Of a DNA stretch of 45,101 nt, positions 1 to 8,096 are shown piece after piece. Positions within the stretch are counted from its first letter, which is position 1; each line of letters starts with the position of its first letter. Below the pieces are notes generated by a model. The model did not search any database. It was not told where the DNA came from and saw only the letters and a program-made list of their open reading frames with translations. The position numbers and the translations under genes were made by a program. The stretch is from Rhizobiaceae bacterium (lineage in GTDB: Bacteria; Pseudomonadota; Alphaproteobacteria; Rhizobiales; Rhizobiaceae): positions 1 to 45,101 of the forward strand of contig JAEPMD010000027.1 in NCBI GenBank assembly GCA_017644105.1, written 5' to 3'.

Positions 1-990
1 CCTTCAATAAAATTTCAAATGTTTGGCTTGGAAGAAGAATGTCTTCCGGTCTTAGACCAATATCCTGCAGTGAAAGCAGTTTCTGAATTTCACAATTGTG
101 AACTTGCTGTCACTATGTCCGACAAACCCAGTCAGGCATTGCGAAAGGGTCGTAAAAGGTCAACTATGTGGCAGGCCATTGAAGCGGTGAAAATTGGTCA
201 GGCAGATGTATGTATTTCAGCTGGAAATACCGGTGCATTGATGGCCATGTCGAAATTTTGTCTTCGCACAATGGCCAATATCGAGCGTCCTGCAATTGCA
301 GCAATTTGGCCGACCATCCGCGGTGAGAGTATCGTGTTGGATGTGGGTGCAACGCTTGATGCAGACGCACAGCAGCTTTTGGATTTTGCGCTTATGGGAG
401 CTGCCATGGCGCGCGCATTATTTGGTGTTGAGAAGCCAACAGTTGGATTGTTAAACATCGGCGTTGAAGAGATTAAGGGTCAAGAAGAAGTTAAAGAAGC
501 GGGCCATTTGCTCCGAGAATCTGAGTTTTCCGGTCTGGATTATGCAGGTTTTGTGGAAGGTGATGATTTAGGTAAAGGCACTGTCGATGTGGTTGTCACA
601 GAAGGTTTTGCCGGCAATATTGCACTTAAAACAGCGGAAGGCACTGCACGACAAATTGGTGAGTATTTACGCGCCGCTATGTCTACAACATTTATGGCAA
701 AAATCGGCTACATGTTCGCGCGCCAAGCTTTTGCTCGATTGAGGCAAAAAATGGATCCAAGCCGGGTTAATGGTGGTGTGTTTTTGGGCCTGAATGGTGT
801 TGTGGTCAAAAGCCACGGTGGCGCCAGTGCGCAAGGTTTTGCGGCCGCGGTCGAAATGGGCTTCGACATGGCGCGCAATGGTCTGCAAAATAAGATTGAA
901 AACGATTTGGACCAATATTATACCCGTGGTCCGGGCGCAGCTTCCATCGAGGCTGAAACAGAAACAAATGAGGGGCCAACGACTTCATGA
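1..990 (+). CDS. plsX: Phosphate acyltransferase PlsX, 5'-truncated by the window edge
   Basis: PlsX converts acyl-ACP to acyl-phosphate, the acyl donor for PlsY in phospholipid synthesis, as a peripheral membrane enzyme. The frame is open from base 1; the codons before the ATG at 19 read PSIKFQ and join directly onto MFGLEEE, as in the family (…IRFLLFGDE…), so the ATG at 19 is internal and roughly 35-40 N-terminal residues lie upstream of the window. Recognisable family blocks are [57 protein letters not shown] and [17 protein letters not shown]. The stop overlaps the start of fabH by four bases (ATGA), which implies translational coupling in the usual plsX-fabH pair. The last 25 residues are acidic and poorly conserved. 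Identification is secure. Confidence 0.96.
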   Translation, partial: PSIKFQMFGLEEECLPVLDQYPAVKAVSEFHNCELAVTMSDKPSQALRKGRKRSTMWQAIEAVKIGQADVCISAGNTGALMAMSKFCLRTMANIERPAIAAIWPTIRGESIVLDVGATLDADAQQLLDFALMGAAMARALFGVEKPTVGLLNIGVEEIKGQEEVKEAGHLLRESEFSGLDYAGFVEGDDLGKGTVDVVVTEGFAGNIALKTAEGTARQIGEYLRAAMSTTFMAKIGYMFARQAFARLRQKMDPSRVNGGVFLGLNGVVVKSHGGASAQGFAAAVEMGFDMARNGLQNKIENDLDQYYTRGPGAASIEAETETNEGPTTS

Positions 991-1958
991 TTCGTTCAGT
1001 CATCACAGGATTCGGTCATGCTTTCCCAAAGCGTGTTGTTACTAATCAAGAGCTTGAAAAAACCGTTGATACCAATGATGCCTGGATTGTTCAAAGAACA
1101 GGAATCAAGCAGCGCCACATAGCAGGCGAGGGTGAAACCAGCGCTAGTTTGGGGGAGGCGGCTGGCCGCAAAGCCATGGAACGAGCGGGTGTGACCGCAG
1201 ATGATCTGGATATGATCATTGTCGCAACCACCACGCCGGATAACACATTTCCATCGACTGCCGTTAATATTCAAAATCGATTAGGTATGAAACACGGTGC
1301 CGCCTTTGATTTGCAGGCGGTGTGTTCAGGATTCATTTTTGCACTGACGAGTGCCGATATGTATTTGCGAAGTGGTCAGGCTAAGCGAATTTTGGTAATC
1401 GGCGCGGAAACCATGTCCAAACTTATCGATTGGGAAGATCGCACCACTTGTGTTTTGTTTGGTGATGGTGCTGGCGCTGTCGTTTTAGAGGCACAAGAAG
1501 GGCGTGGGCTAACATCTGATCGTGGTATTTTGTCTGCTCATTTGCGTTCGGATGGTTCTCATAAAGATAAATTATTTGTCGATGGCGGACCGTCAACAAC
1601 ACAAACGGTTGGCCATTTGCGCATGCAAGGCAGAGAAGTATTTAAACACGCTGTTGGCATGATCACTGATGTGATTGAAGATGCATTTGCGGCAACACAA
1701 ATGGATGCGGAGAGCATTGATTGGTTCATTCCACATCAGGCCAATAAGCGTATTATTGATGCGTCAGCCAAGAAATTAAATATCGATCCCTCAAAGGTTG
1801 TTATTAATGTTGATCAGACCGGTAATACCTCGGCTGCTTCTATCCCAATCGCCTTATCCCAAACCGCAGAATCAGGCAGGATAGAAGAAGGCCAAACTAT
1901 TTTGTTGGAAGCCATGGGGGGTGGATTTACTTGGGGAGCCGTATTGCTTCGATGGTAA
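987..1958 (+). CDS. fabH: 3-oxoacyl-ACP synthase III (KAS III)
   Basis: FabH starts fatty acid elongation by condensing acetyl-CoA with malonyl-ACP. The 323-residue protein has normal family length. The Cys-His-Asn triad is visible: Cys113 in AVCSGF, His250 in IPHQANKRI and Asn280 in [13 protein letters not shown]. The C-terminal glycine motif ([11 protein letters not shown]) is also present. The start overlaps the plsX stop by four bases, so the two are probably co-transcribed. The 177 bases to ihfA hold no clear terminator; AGCTATAGCTTTTT just after the stop is a short palindrome with a weak T-run. Confidence 0.97.
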   Translation: MIRSVITGFGHAFPKRVVTNQELEKTVDTNDAWIVQRTGIKQRHIAGEGETSASLGEAAGRKAMERAGVTADDLDMIIVATTTPDNTFPSTAVNIQNRLGMKHGAAFDLQAVCSGFIFALTSADMYLRSGQAKRILVIGAETMSKLIDWEDRTTCVLFGDGAGAVVLEAQEGRGLTSDRGILSAHLRSDGSHKDKLFVDGGPSTTQTVGHLRMQGREVFKHAVGMITDVIEDAFAATQMDAESIDWFIPHQANKRIIDASAKKLNIDPSKVVINVDQTGNTSAASIPIALSQTAESGRIEEGQTILLEAMGGGFTWGAVLLRW

Positions 1959-2135
1959 ATTTGGACCTTGAGCTATAGCTTTTTAAAGTGGAAATGATAT
2001 ACTCTTCTAAATTCGGCAAGAATGTAGCATTATTATTTCATTATCAAACTAATCCCGACAAATGCTTGACGATACAGGATAAATTGTCTTAAATCTGGTT
2101 TAGGGGATGTGTTTTGATCAGAACGGGTGGCACAA

Positions 2136-2447
2136 ATGAGTGGTAAAACGGTTACAAGAGCAGATCTAGCAGAGGCAGTTTTTCGACGTGTAGGTTTGTC
2201 CCGGACAGAATCATCTGATCTTGTTGAAATGATCATTGACGAAATCTGCGATTCCATCGTGCGTGGTGAGACTGTTAAAATGTCGTCTTTCGCGACCTTT
2301 CAGGCACGCGATAAAACTGAACGGATTGGTCGTAATCCAAAAACTGGTGAAGAGGTGCCAATCACACCTCGTAAAGTTGTTTCATTTAAAGCGTCGAACG
2401 TTTTGAAGCAACGTGTGCTGAAATCTCACCAAAAACGTAAAAGCTAG
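2136..2447 (+). CDS. ihfA: Integration host factor subunit alpha
   Basis: IHF-alpha pairs with IHF-beta to form a DNA-bending nucleoid protein used in recombination, replication and sigma-54 activation. The sequence [23 protein letters not shown], the [18 protein letters not shown]-binding arm and the basic tail are typical of alphaproteobacterial IhfA. A GTG three codons upstream (2127) also opens the frame. I prefer ATG 2136 because CGGGTGG ends five bases before it and family members begin close to GKTVTRA. IHF normally assists sigma-54 promoters, so it may matter for the promoter proposed at 18160-18176; this is inference. Confidence 0.95.
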   Translation: MSGKTVTRADLAEAVFRRVGLSRTESSDLVEMIIDEICDSIVRGETVKMSSFATFQARDKTERIGRNPKTGEEVPITPRKVVSFKASNVLKQRVLKSHQKRKS

Positions 2448-2522
2448 CTGTATATACTCTTATTGTTGTCTGGACGAACGCACAGTCATTGGCTAGTGTG
2501 TGATTTGTCGTATGCGTAAATA

Positions 2523-2550
2523 TCCTAGATATGAGGGTGCATATCTAGGA
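2523..2550. repeat. Perfect 11-bp inverted repeat between ihfA and merR
   Basis: Arms TCCTAGATATG (2523-2533) and CATATCTAGGA (2540-2550) are exact reverse complements around a six-base AGGGTG spacer. There is no run of T directly after the second arm (ATTGAGTTTG follows), so it is a poor rho-independent terminator. It lies 103 bases before the merR start and could be an operator, or a hairpin protecting the ihfA transcript end. Structure is certain, role is not. Confidence 0.6.
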
Positions 2551-2652
2551 ATTGAGTTTGAGTTTCATCTGTGCTTGGGGGTACAACTTCGTTAGTGCAA
2601 TAAAAACACAATAAATGTGTGCGCTAGCGTTCCATCGCTTGGGAGAGTTTGA

Positions 2653-3234
2653 GTGGATAAGTCACCAGATGCCTTTCGAACCATTTCGGAAGTCGCAGAG
2701 GAGTTGAGCTTGCCTCAACATGTATTGCGTTTTTGGGAAACACGTTTTTCACAGATCAAGCCTATGAAGAGGGCAGGTGGTCGCAGATATTATCGACCAG
2801 ATGATTTTGTATTGCTACAAGGTATTCGTCATCTGCTTTATGATCAGGGCTATACGATCAAGGGTGTCCAAAAGCTTTTAAAGCAAAACGGCAATCGGTA
2901 TGTCATTGCCGTCGGTGCAGGCGATACAGCGGCCGCTGAAGCCATACTCGCTGCAAAAGAAGTTGAAGAAGACGAGATAATGGTAATGCAGGGCGCGCAA
3001 GTTTCTGCATCGGTTCCTGTCGTGGAAAGCCCAGAACCAAATCATGTATTGGGCAAGGCGAAAGCCCCATCATCGTTACGATTTCTTCAGCGAAACAAAG
3101 ATGATGATTTGAACACAAAGACAGCACTTTCAGAAGGTTCAAATAAAACCCTCGTTGAAGAGGACAGAGCACTGTTACAAGAGGCTCTTTACGACCTTTT
3201 AGAATGTAAACGCCTGTTGGATCAAACTCGATAA
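2653..3234 (+). CDS. MerR-family transcriptional regulator
   Basis: The N-terminal 75 residues form a MerR winged helix-turn-helix: [20 protein letters not shown], then WETRF and [13 protein letters not shown], with [11 protein letters not shown] as the following helix. The middle is an alanine/glutamate-rich, low-complexity stretch, and a short helix ([20 protein letters not shown]) ends the protein. No cysteine or other metal-sensing motif is evident. Start is GTG with GGGAGAG at 2641-2647, six bases upstream. This uncharacterised MerR protein downstream of ihfA is a conserved arrangement in Hyphomicrobiales. The effector is unknown. Confidence 0.9.
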   Translation: MDKSPDAFRTISEVAEELSLPQHVLRFWETRFSQIKPMKRAGGRRYYRPDDFVLLQGIRHLLYDQGYTIKGVQKLLKQNGNRYVIAVGAGDTAAAEAILAAKEVEEDEIMVMQGAQVSASVPVVESPEPNHVLGKAKAPSSLRFLQRNKDDDLNTKTALSEGSNKTLVEEDRALLQEALYDLLECKRLLDQTR

Positions 3235-3347
3235 ATTGTAACCATATTCCATTTGTTCGACATTGCTGACCGTAATTGGTCGGTTCGTTTCGTGCCGCCC
3301 ATTTGTAGGTTTGCTTCTTAAAGCTAAAGGTTGTGTCTTTCTGACAA

Positions 3348-3363
3348 GAGGATTCTGATCCTC
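3348..3363. promoter_or_regulatory. Putative operator 1 of the XRE regulator
   Basis: GAGGATTCTGATCCTC: six-base arms around four bases. It fits the pattern RRGGAT-N4-ATCCYY shared by three other sites in this patch (3377, 5487, 5509). It lies 145 bases before the GNAT-like gene. Confidence 0.5.
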
Positions 3364-3376
3364 AATTGACGTATAT

Positions 3377-3392
3377 AGGGATTTTTATCCTC
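3377..3392. promoter_or_regulatory. Putative operator 2 of the XRE regulator
   Basis: AGGGATTTTTATCCTC has the same GGAT-N4-ATCC core, and starts 29 bases after operator 1. A TTGACG (3366-3371) touches its upstream side and could be a -35 box, but I find no convincing -10 at the right spacing. The rest of 3235-3508 shows no gene. Confidence 0.5.
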
Positions 3393-3508
3393 TTTTGTGC
3401 TGTGAGAGAAAGAAATGACATAAGTAATTTTCCTGCAACCTAGATGTTGATTTTCTGCCTTTTCTATTATTAGGTGTAATTCTTTAGGGTTATACTGAGG
3501 GAAATATT

Positions 3509-4234
3509 ATGAGTGAAACCATATTGGATAGATATTCCGATTTAGTCCTATCTGCGTCTATCATTTACACAGCAAAAGAGATATCGGATTTAGGCTATAA
3601 AATCGTGCAGACAAGCGATTTCGCGAGATTTAAACAAATTTGCCAGTTGCGCGACGGTCGCATGCTCACAGAACAATGCGATGAGGCGAATTTTGATTTT
3701 ACCAGTGGAAACAGTTTTTCACTAATCTTGTTTGATGAACAGGATCGGCTGGTTGCAACCATTGCGGCGCGAAAGGACTGTTTGGGAACCACAAGTCTCG
3801 CACAATTGCTCAATAAACAATATCCGCGAATATTAGGTGGCATAACAGGTTCACAGCATGCGCCACGCGCGCATGAGATAACGGGTGATGTGGTGTATCA
3901 GGGTGACTTTTGGATCGCTAGAAAGCATAAAGTAAAGGGATTAGGTTATCTGTTACCCCGATTGTCGCTTCTCGTATCACTCAGCCGGTTTGAACCAGAT
4001 TTCTGTTATGCCGTTGTTGCCCCGCGTATGGCAGAAGCCTGGTTGCCAACAAAGTCCGGCTACGCCTGTTGTCAAACCAATTTAATCGATTGGACGGTGG
4101 TGCCCGAAGGAACTAATGAAAATTTCGCGTTGGTTTATTCAAATCACAGTGATCTTCAGCATCTCGCGTACAATGTTTATGCTCAATCTGAATTGGCATT
4201 GGCAACATTACAAAAAATGAAGGTTGCATCATAA
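3509..4234 (+). CDS. GNAT-like protein of unknown substrate
   Basis: A 241-residue soluble protein. Residues about 130-155 (GDFWIARKHKVKGLGYLLPRL) resemble the beta4-alpha3 acyl-CoA-binding segment of GNAT acetyltransferases, and FSLILFDEQDRLVATIAAR resembles the preceding strands. The pattern is loose and the rest is unfamiliar, so the family call is tentative. A good ribosome-binding site (GAGGGA, 3497-3502) sits six bases before ATG 3509. Two putative XRE operators lie upstream. The last 122 bases overlap the convergent gene at 4113-4640. It belongs to the accessory patch between merR and tRNA-Pro. Confidence 0.6.
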   Translation: MSETILDRYSDLVLSASIIYTAKEISDLGYKIVQTSDFARFKQICQLRDGRMLTEQCDEANFDFTSGNSFSLILFDEQDRLVATIAARKDCLGTTSLAQLLNKQYPRILGGITGSQHAPRAHEITGDVVYQGDFWIARKHKVKGLGYLLPRLSLLVSLSRFEPDFCYAVVAPRMAEAWLPTKSGYACCQTNLIDWTVVPEGTNENFALVYSNHSDLQHLAYNVYAQSELALATLQKMKVAS

Positions 4235-4640
4235 GCTTTGTTTTAACAGGGATTATAAGCCGACGATAAACTCCCATAACGGCGTCGGTTTCAAATTCAA
4301 CATGATCAAAGTTGAAGCCATTTTGCAACGCTCTGAAATACCCTTCAGCTGAAGGCTGTTTGTGGTTTTTGATCGGAGACGCTTGTGTATTGCGAATTTC
4401 ATCAGCCCATTTGTGTCCAAAAACATCTCTCGCTGCTGATTTTTTGCCAATGAGATAAAAACTTGGCGGTTTATTCGTCTCAAGGTCTGTGTGGGTAAAT
4501 GTAAGGAAAGGAGACATTTCTACAAGCTCGTGATCCATCACAGCGTGTTCGCGCTTTGACCATTCGAAGAGTGTTATCATCAATTCAGGTGTGTCTGCTT
4601 TGAAGAGCTCTTTATCACTCATGGGATGAATCTTAGTCAT
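4113..4640 (-). CDS. Hypothetical protein with PAS-like fold
   Basis: A 175-residue protein. ELMITLFEWSKREHAVMDHELVEMSPFLTF, PSFYLIGKKSAARDVFGHKWADEI and a final VYRRLIIPVK resemble rhizobial PAS-like sensory proteins that end in a (Y/E)RLILPL strand. After that strand the frame runs 40 more codons into the 3' end of the convergent GNAT-like gene; this tail is basic and His/Cys-rich, unlike the rest, and probably reflects loss of the ancestral stop or C-terminus. The start follows the stop of the upstream gene directly (TAG then ATG), with no separate ribosome-binding site, so translation is probably coupled. Function unknown. Confidence 0.55.
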   Translation of the reverse strand: MTKIHPMSDKELFKADTPELMITLFEWSKREHAVMDHELVEMSPFLTFTHTDLETNKPPSFYLIGKKSAARDVFGHKWADEIRNTQASPIKNHKQPSAEGYFRALQNGFNFDHVEFETDAVMGVYRRLIIPVKTKLMMQPSFFVMLPMPIQIEHKHCTRDAEDHCDLNKPTRNFH

Positions 4641-4910
4641 CTAATGTTTTGTCTCCGGTTCAGGTGGCACTTTATTAAACGCGGCCGCCTCAAGCAGTTC
4701 AGTCAACTCAAATTTCTCTTCATTGGTTAGCAGATGATCTGCGATAAAGATATTCTGTGTATGGTCTTTTGGTTCATAACCAATATAGAGCAAGGCAATT
4801 CCCAAACATGAATGTAAATTGCACTCTTCGATATAAGTCAGGATCCGACGATAGCGTTCATCATCGTCAATTTTCGGCGATCTTGCGAGTATGGTTGAGA
4901 TATAATCCAC
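4641..4910 (-). CDS. Small hypothetical protein
   Basis: An 89-residue, mostly helical acidic protein (DDDERYRRILTYIEECNL … LTNEEKFELTELLEAAAF). It starts with GTG; AGGAG lies about 12 bases upstream, farther than ideal. It directly precedes the PAS-like gene with no gap, so the two form a unit. I do not recognise the family. There is no signal peptide or membrane segment. Confidence 0.5.
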   Translation of the reverse strand: MDYISTILARSPKIDDDERYRRILTYIEECNLHSCLGIALLYIGYEPKDHTQNIFIADHLLTNEEKFELTELLEAAAFNKVPPEPETKH

Positions 4911-4985
4911 TGTTTTAGCTTTCTCCTAAGGGGAAATTACGCCATATACTCCTATTGGTCTAGAAAAATTTCCCTGATATGAAAC

Positions 4986-5003
4986 CATGAATTGTAATTC
5001 ATG
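4986..5003. repeat. 18-bp inverted repeat CATGAATT-GT-AATTCATG
   Basis: Perfect eight-base arms with a two-base centre, 76 bases upstream of the GTG of the 4641-4910 gene and 34 bases past the end of the XRE gene. An operator for the downstream pair is possible. It differs from the RRGGAT-N4-ATCCYY sites. Confidence 0.45.
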
Positions 5004-5036
5004 TCCGCGCTTAACGCAATTATATTGCGGCCCTTA

Positions 5037-5480
5037 CTATCGGAGCGAGGGATCTTCACTTGCCCCGGGAGGGATTTTCACCTCCAAGGGGGCGATGTTG
5101 TTGAGCTTGCGAAATATCTCCTCGTAATGAAACGCAATCATCTTGCATTCATCTTCTTTGGACGGTTTGGAATTGGTGAAAACAATCACACGTTTTGTCT
5201 GTTCTAATGCATCCTCTAAAATCTTTGGATCGATAGTAAAATTGCTTTCAATTTCTTCTTCATCGATATCTTCAATACCAAACAAAATCCACTGTGCTGA
5301 TCTGCCCAAAATCTTTGCAAGTTTCTCGGCGCTCACGCTCCTGGGTTGTCGATCAGGATTCTTTGCGAGCTCGCGCAAATAAGATGGGTCAAGATTCGCC
5401 AGTTTCGAAGCCGTAGTTGGCTTCATCCCCATCTCTTTTAGGCGTTCAAATATGCGTTCTGCAGGTGTTTTCATGATCAT
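5037..5480 (-). CDS. XRE-family transcriptional repressor
   Basis: A 147-residue regulator with an N-terminal HTH_3 domain (AERIFERLKEMGMKPTTASKLANLDPSYLRELAKNP, then SVSAEKLAKILGRSAQWILFG), similar to phage CI-type heads. The C-terminal half is a plain charged region with no visible S24 peptidase motif, so SOS-type self-cleavage is not expected. Two start codons (5480 and 5474) are possible. A perfect palindrome (5487-5502) ends six bases from the first, and a second lies 22 bases further, strongly suggesting autorepression. The same pattern occurs before the GNAT-like gene, so that gene is a likely second target. Confidence 0.85.
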   Translation of the reverse strand: MIMKTPAERIFERLKEMGMKPTTASKLANLDPSYLRELAKNPDRQPRSVSAEKLAKILGRSAQWILFGIEDIDEEEIESNFTIDPKILEDALEQTKRVIVFTNSKPSKEDECKMIAFHYEEIFRKLNNIAPLEVKIPPGASEDPSLR

Positions 5481-5486
5481 ATTATG

Positions 5487-5502
5487 AAGGATAATTATCC
5501 TT
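5487..5502. promoter_or_regulatory. Putative operator 3 of the XRE regulator
   Basis: AAGGATAATTATCCTT is a perfect 16-bp palindrome next to the XRE start codon and within the divergent region shared with the lipoprotein gene. Confidence 0.6.
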
Positions 5503-5508
5503 TTTTCT

Positions 5509-5524
5509 AGGGATATTTATCCCT
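5509..5524. promoter_or_regulatory. Putative operator 4 of the XRE regulator
   Basis: AGGGATATTTATCCCT is palindromic except for its two central bases, and starts 22 bases (about two helical turns) from operator 3. A short hairpin, TACGGA-GAAG-TCCGTA, follows at 5548-5563. Confidence 0.6.
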
Positions 5525-5665
5525 CAGACATAGTTTGTTTCATGAAATACGGAGAAGTCCGTAGTTGAAAATACTAATTTAAAGTTGTGAGGAATATTTT
5601 GCTTGAATTTCAATTTAAAATAGTAATATACAATTATACAACTTATGTTAGTACAGGGGAATATT

Positions 5666-6007
5666 TTGCAAAGTAAGAATGTGGTCGTAAGTCTGATGGT
5701 CGTTTGTCTTTTACACGGATGTGCAAAGCGGCCGAATGCCGTGTTGCCCGCCAACCTACCTTCGGAAACATATGCAGCTTTTAGCTGCGAAGAATTGGAT
5801 CAGTTGCTTGCATCAGAGCAGGCCAAAGAAGCAGAGCTTATCAAAAAGCAACGCGGCGCAGCCGATGCAGATGCCATCGGTGTATTTCTTGTGGGCGTTC
5901 CCGTAGCTGGATTAGTGGGTGGCGATGTAGAGGGTGAGTTGTCTGTCGCAAAAGGCAAAGTTATATCCATACAATCTCAGCGTATTGCCAAGCGATGCGA
6001 CGGATAA
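5666..6007 (+). CDS. Small predicted outer-membrane/periplasmic lipoprotein
   Basis: After a hydrophobic segment (VVVSLMVVCLLHGC) a lipobox LLHGC gives a predicted lipidated cysteine. The mature part has a Cys-containing SCEELDQLLASEQAKEAEL helix, a glycine/valine-rich hydrophobic stretch (IGVFLVGVPVAGLVGGDVEG) and a C-terminal helix with one Cys. An ATG opens the frame at 5645, but TTG 5666 is better: AGGGG (5655-5659) lies six bases before it and it gives a standard signal peptide length. The family resembles small DUF-type alphaproteobacterial lipoproteins; function unknown. It is divergent from the XRE gene across two operators. Confidence 0.65.
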   Translation: MQSKNVVVSLMVVCLLHGCAKRPNAVLPANLPSETYAAFSCEELDQLLASEQAKEAELIKKQRGAADADAIGVFLVGVPVAGLVGGDVEGELSVAKGKVISIQSQRIAKRCDG

Positions 6008-6147
6008 GGTGATATCCTGATTGTGAGACTTGGTAAGCTCGGATGGCTAAGCCCGTTTTCATAACCAAAGGCTATTATTTTATTCTGGTGCTAATGCCAA
6101 AAAACGCTTGCGCTCGCTAGTCCTGTAATTTAGGGATCAGTTTACGT

Positions 6148-6224
6148 CGGAGCGTAGCGCAGCCCGGTAGCGCACTACACTGGGGGTGTAGGGGTCGTGG
6201 GTTCGAATCCCGCCGCTCCGACCA
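6148..6224 (+). tRNA. tRNA-Pro (anticodon GGG), CCA encoded
   Basis: All arms can be drawn: acceptor CGGAGCG/CGCTCCG, D arm GCGC/GCGC, anticodon stem CTACA/TGTAG with loop CTGGGGG (anticodon GGG at 6182-6184), T arm with GTTCGAATC, then A and encoded CCA. Length is 77. This tRNA usually sits near ihfA-merR in Hyphomicrobiales; here about 2.9 kb of accessory genes separate them. Confidence 0.97.
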
Positions 6225-6240
6225 TTTTTCACTCAATTAG

Positions 6241-6687
6241 CTAGGTATCTCGATCCTCATCGAGGATTTTTCTGACCCTTTCAAGCTCGGGAATGGTTTT
6301 GATCACCCGTGCCCAATCCATTTTCTCATCAATACGCTGGATTGCAGGGAACAGGCTTTCAATCGCCTGTTTTTGAAAGGCTCGACCTTCATCGGTGAGA
6401 TAAACAACCTTGCTTCGGCCATCAGTTTCATGCGGTGCAATGCGAATGAGACCGCGTTTCGAAAGAACTGATAAAGTGTTGGTCATCGTGCCTTTGGTCA
6501 CCTGAAATGCTTTGGTGATTTTGAGCGGCGTTACGCCGTCACCTAACCGCACGAGGTGGTTCAAAACTGAAAAATGGGAAACATGCAGACCATCTGGCAT
6601 ATTGGATTGAAACACATCCGTTGCCAATTGATTGATGATCCCAATTTCATTGAAAAACTGAAACACTTTTCGTTCGGTTTCGCTCAA
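6241..6687 (-). CDS. MarR-family transcriptional regulator
   Basis: A 148-residue protein of MarR length with a winged helix: FSVLNHLVRLGDGVTPLKITKAFQVTKGTMTNTLSVLSKRGLI, then HETDGRSKVVYLTDEGR, the typical wing and linker. An in-frame stop lies two codons before the TTG start, so TTG 6687 is the earliest possible start; the ribosome-binding site is weak, consistent with coupling to the nitroreductase gene that ends 15 bases upstream. Two tandem palindromes before that gene (7859-7904) are the obvious operators, making this an autorepressed two-gene operon. The ligand is unknown, probably a phenolic or nitro/quinone compound. Confidence 0.9.
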   Translation of the reverse strand: MSETERKVFQFFNEIGIINQLATDVFQSNMPDGLHVSHFSVLNHLVRLGDGVTPLKITKAFQVTKGTMTNTLSVLSKRGLIRIAPHETDGRSKVVYLTDEGRAFQKQAIESLFPAIQRIDEKMDWARVIKTIPELERVRKILDEDRDT

Positions 6688-6702
6688 AGATCAATATGCT
6701 TT

Positions 6703-7845
6703 CTAACTGATAATTTTAGCTTCAATCGGCCAACGCGGGCTTGGTCCGACTCGCTCAGCATAGCCCAATCGGCCAAACATTTGAACTGTTCCGCCATCTG
6801 GTGCGAGTTCTTCATGAATTTGCTCATAAAGCTCTTTCATTTCTGCATATTCCTGCAAAGCCTGGCTCATTGGGTGAAGCCCAACATTTTCGCGTGTTGT
6901 GGCAAGGTTAAGGCGTACCCAGTCGCGCCCGGCATTGATTTGGTCTTCGCGCGTATTGCCATTGGTGACAACCCAAAGATAGGCCATGCCGGTATCTGTT
7001 TGTGCATAAAGCGCCTTCTTGCCTTCTGCAAATTCCATAGAATTCACATCGAGCGTGCCTTCGCGGGTCATTAAACCCAAAAATCCCATGGTCTCAAACA
7101 TGGGCCCCGAAAAATCGATGCCATCGGGATTGGCTTCAATCTCTGTTTTGCCTATTCGGAACAGATCAACGCTTTCTTTGTGGGTTCTTGGCGTATCCAT
7201 TTCAATGGTCAAGGCATCGCGCGTGAGTTTGCGCAATGTGGCAATGTCATTGTCTTCATTGGTCGAAGAGGTGTTGGTGTAACGGGCCGCTTCGGTGACG
7301 CGGGTGAGAATATCAGACGCAACGGGTTTGGTGGTATCAAATGGTTCTTTCAGCGAGCGGCGTTCAAAAATATGCGCAAATAGTGGATCTGGTTTAACCC
7401 CGTCATCTTTGATCATATCAATGATTGCAACAGGTCGTTGATCAAGCGCTTTCACATCAGAACCTTGCGGGAAAACACTGATATCTGCCCGATAACCATC
7501 TTCAGCGGCAGCCATACGTAGAACTTCTAGAAAACATCCCAATCCAATGGTAATTTGCCGGCTGAAAGGGTCGGTATGCGGTAGGAGTTTATCTGTATCA
7601 ACTGTCAACGTAATCTGATTGTCTTTGGATAAATCAACGAGCCATGGCTGACGATTATGCGGATTTGGCGCGAGGATCGCATAGGAGAGGGCCCGCATAC
7701 GAGGTTCGACATATTGCGCGGTACCTGCATTTTGCCAAGGAGCCAAGGCCTTATCCGGGGAGCGCGATGCAACCACGCCCAATGTACTTCCTGCGGCTAA
7801 AACTACACCGCCACCTAAAAGAGCTAAAAAATTACGACGTTTCAT
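6703..7845 (-). CDS. Tat-exported nitroreductase-family protein (Acg-like)
   Basis: A 380-residue protein that begins MKRRNFLALLGGG, a twin-arginine signal followed by a hydrophobic, alanine/glycine-rich stretch, so export of a folded flavoprotein is expected. The body carries nitroreductase-type segments: YAILAPNPHNRQPWLVDL near residues 55-72 (FMN-contacting), FERRSLKEPFD, and a C-terminal WVRLNLATTRENVGLHPMSQALQEYAEM block. This matches the long FMN-binding Acg-type family and not the 200-residue soluble enzymes. It is first in an operon with the MarR gene. A role in reducing quinones or nitro compounds in the periplasm is inference. Confidence 0.85.
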   Translation of the reverse strand: MKRRNFLALLGGGVVLAAGSTLGVVASRSPDKALAPWQNAGTAQYVEPRMRALSYAILAPNPHNRQPWLVDLSKDNQITLTVDTDKLLPHTDPFSRQITIGLGCFLEVLRMAAAEDGYRADISVFPQGSDVKALDQRPVAIIDMIKDDGVKPDPLFAHIFERRSLKEPFDTTKPVASDILTRVTEAARYTNTSSTNEDNDIATLRKLTRDALTIEMDTPRTHKESVDLFRIGKTEIEANPDGIDFSGPMFETMGFLGLMTREGTLDVNSMEFAEGKKALYAQTDTGMAYLWVVTNGNTREDQINAGRDWVRLNLATTRENVGLHPMSQALQEYAEMKELYEQIHEELAPDGGTVQMFGRLGYAERVGPSPRWPIEAKIIS

Positions 7846-7858
7846 TTGTGAATGCCCT

Positions 7859-7904
7859 ATTTAGTTTGATGTCGAACTAAATATAGTTTGATATTAAACT
7901 AAAT
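7859..7904. promoter_or_regulatory. Two tandem MarR-type operators
   Basis: Site A (7859-7882) has arms ATTTAGTT and AACTAAAT; site B (7881-7904) has arms ATATAGTTTGAT and ATTAAACTAAAT. They share the core TAGTTTGAT and repeat every 22 bases, two helical turns, 14 bases upstream of the nitroreductase start. The layout predicts cooperative repression by the MarR protein of the same operon. Confidence 0.75.
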
Positions 7905-8096
7905 GTCAAGAGCGGTAATTTTCCATTCACTTTCGCAATCATTCAATTCAAATGTTCTATCTGTAAAACCCAATTTCCCATGTAACCGCATACATGAAGA
8001 ATTTGATTTGCTTTTGGTGTTAAGCTTGGAAAATCTTACCTTTTAAGAGTCTCATTTTTTAATCATTATGGGTGAAATCTTGAAAAGGAGATTCCA

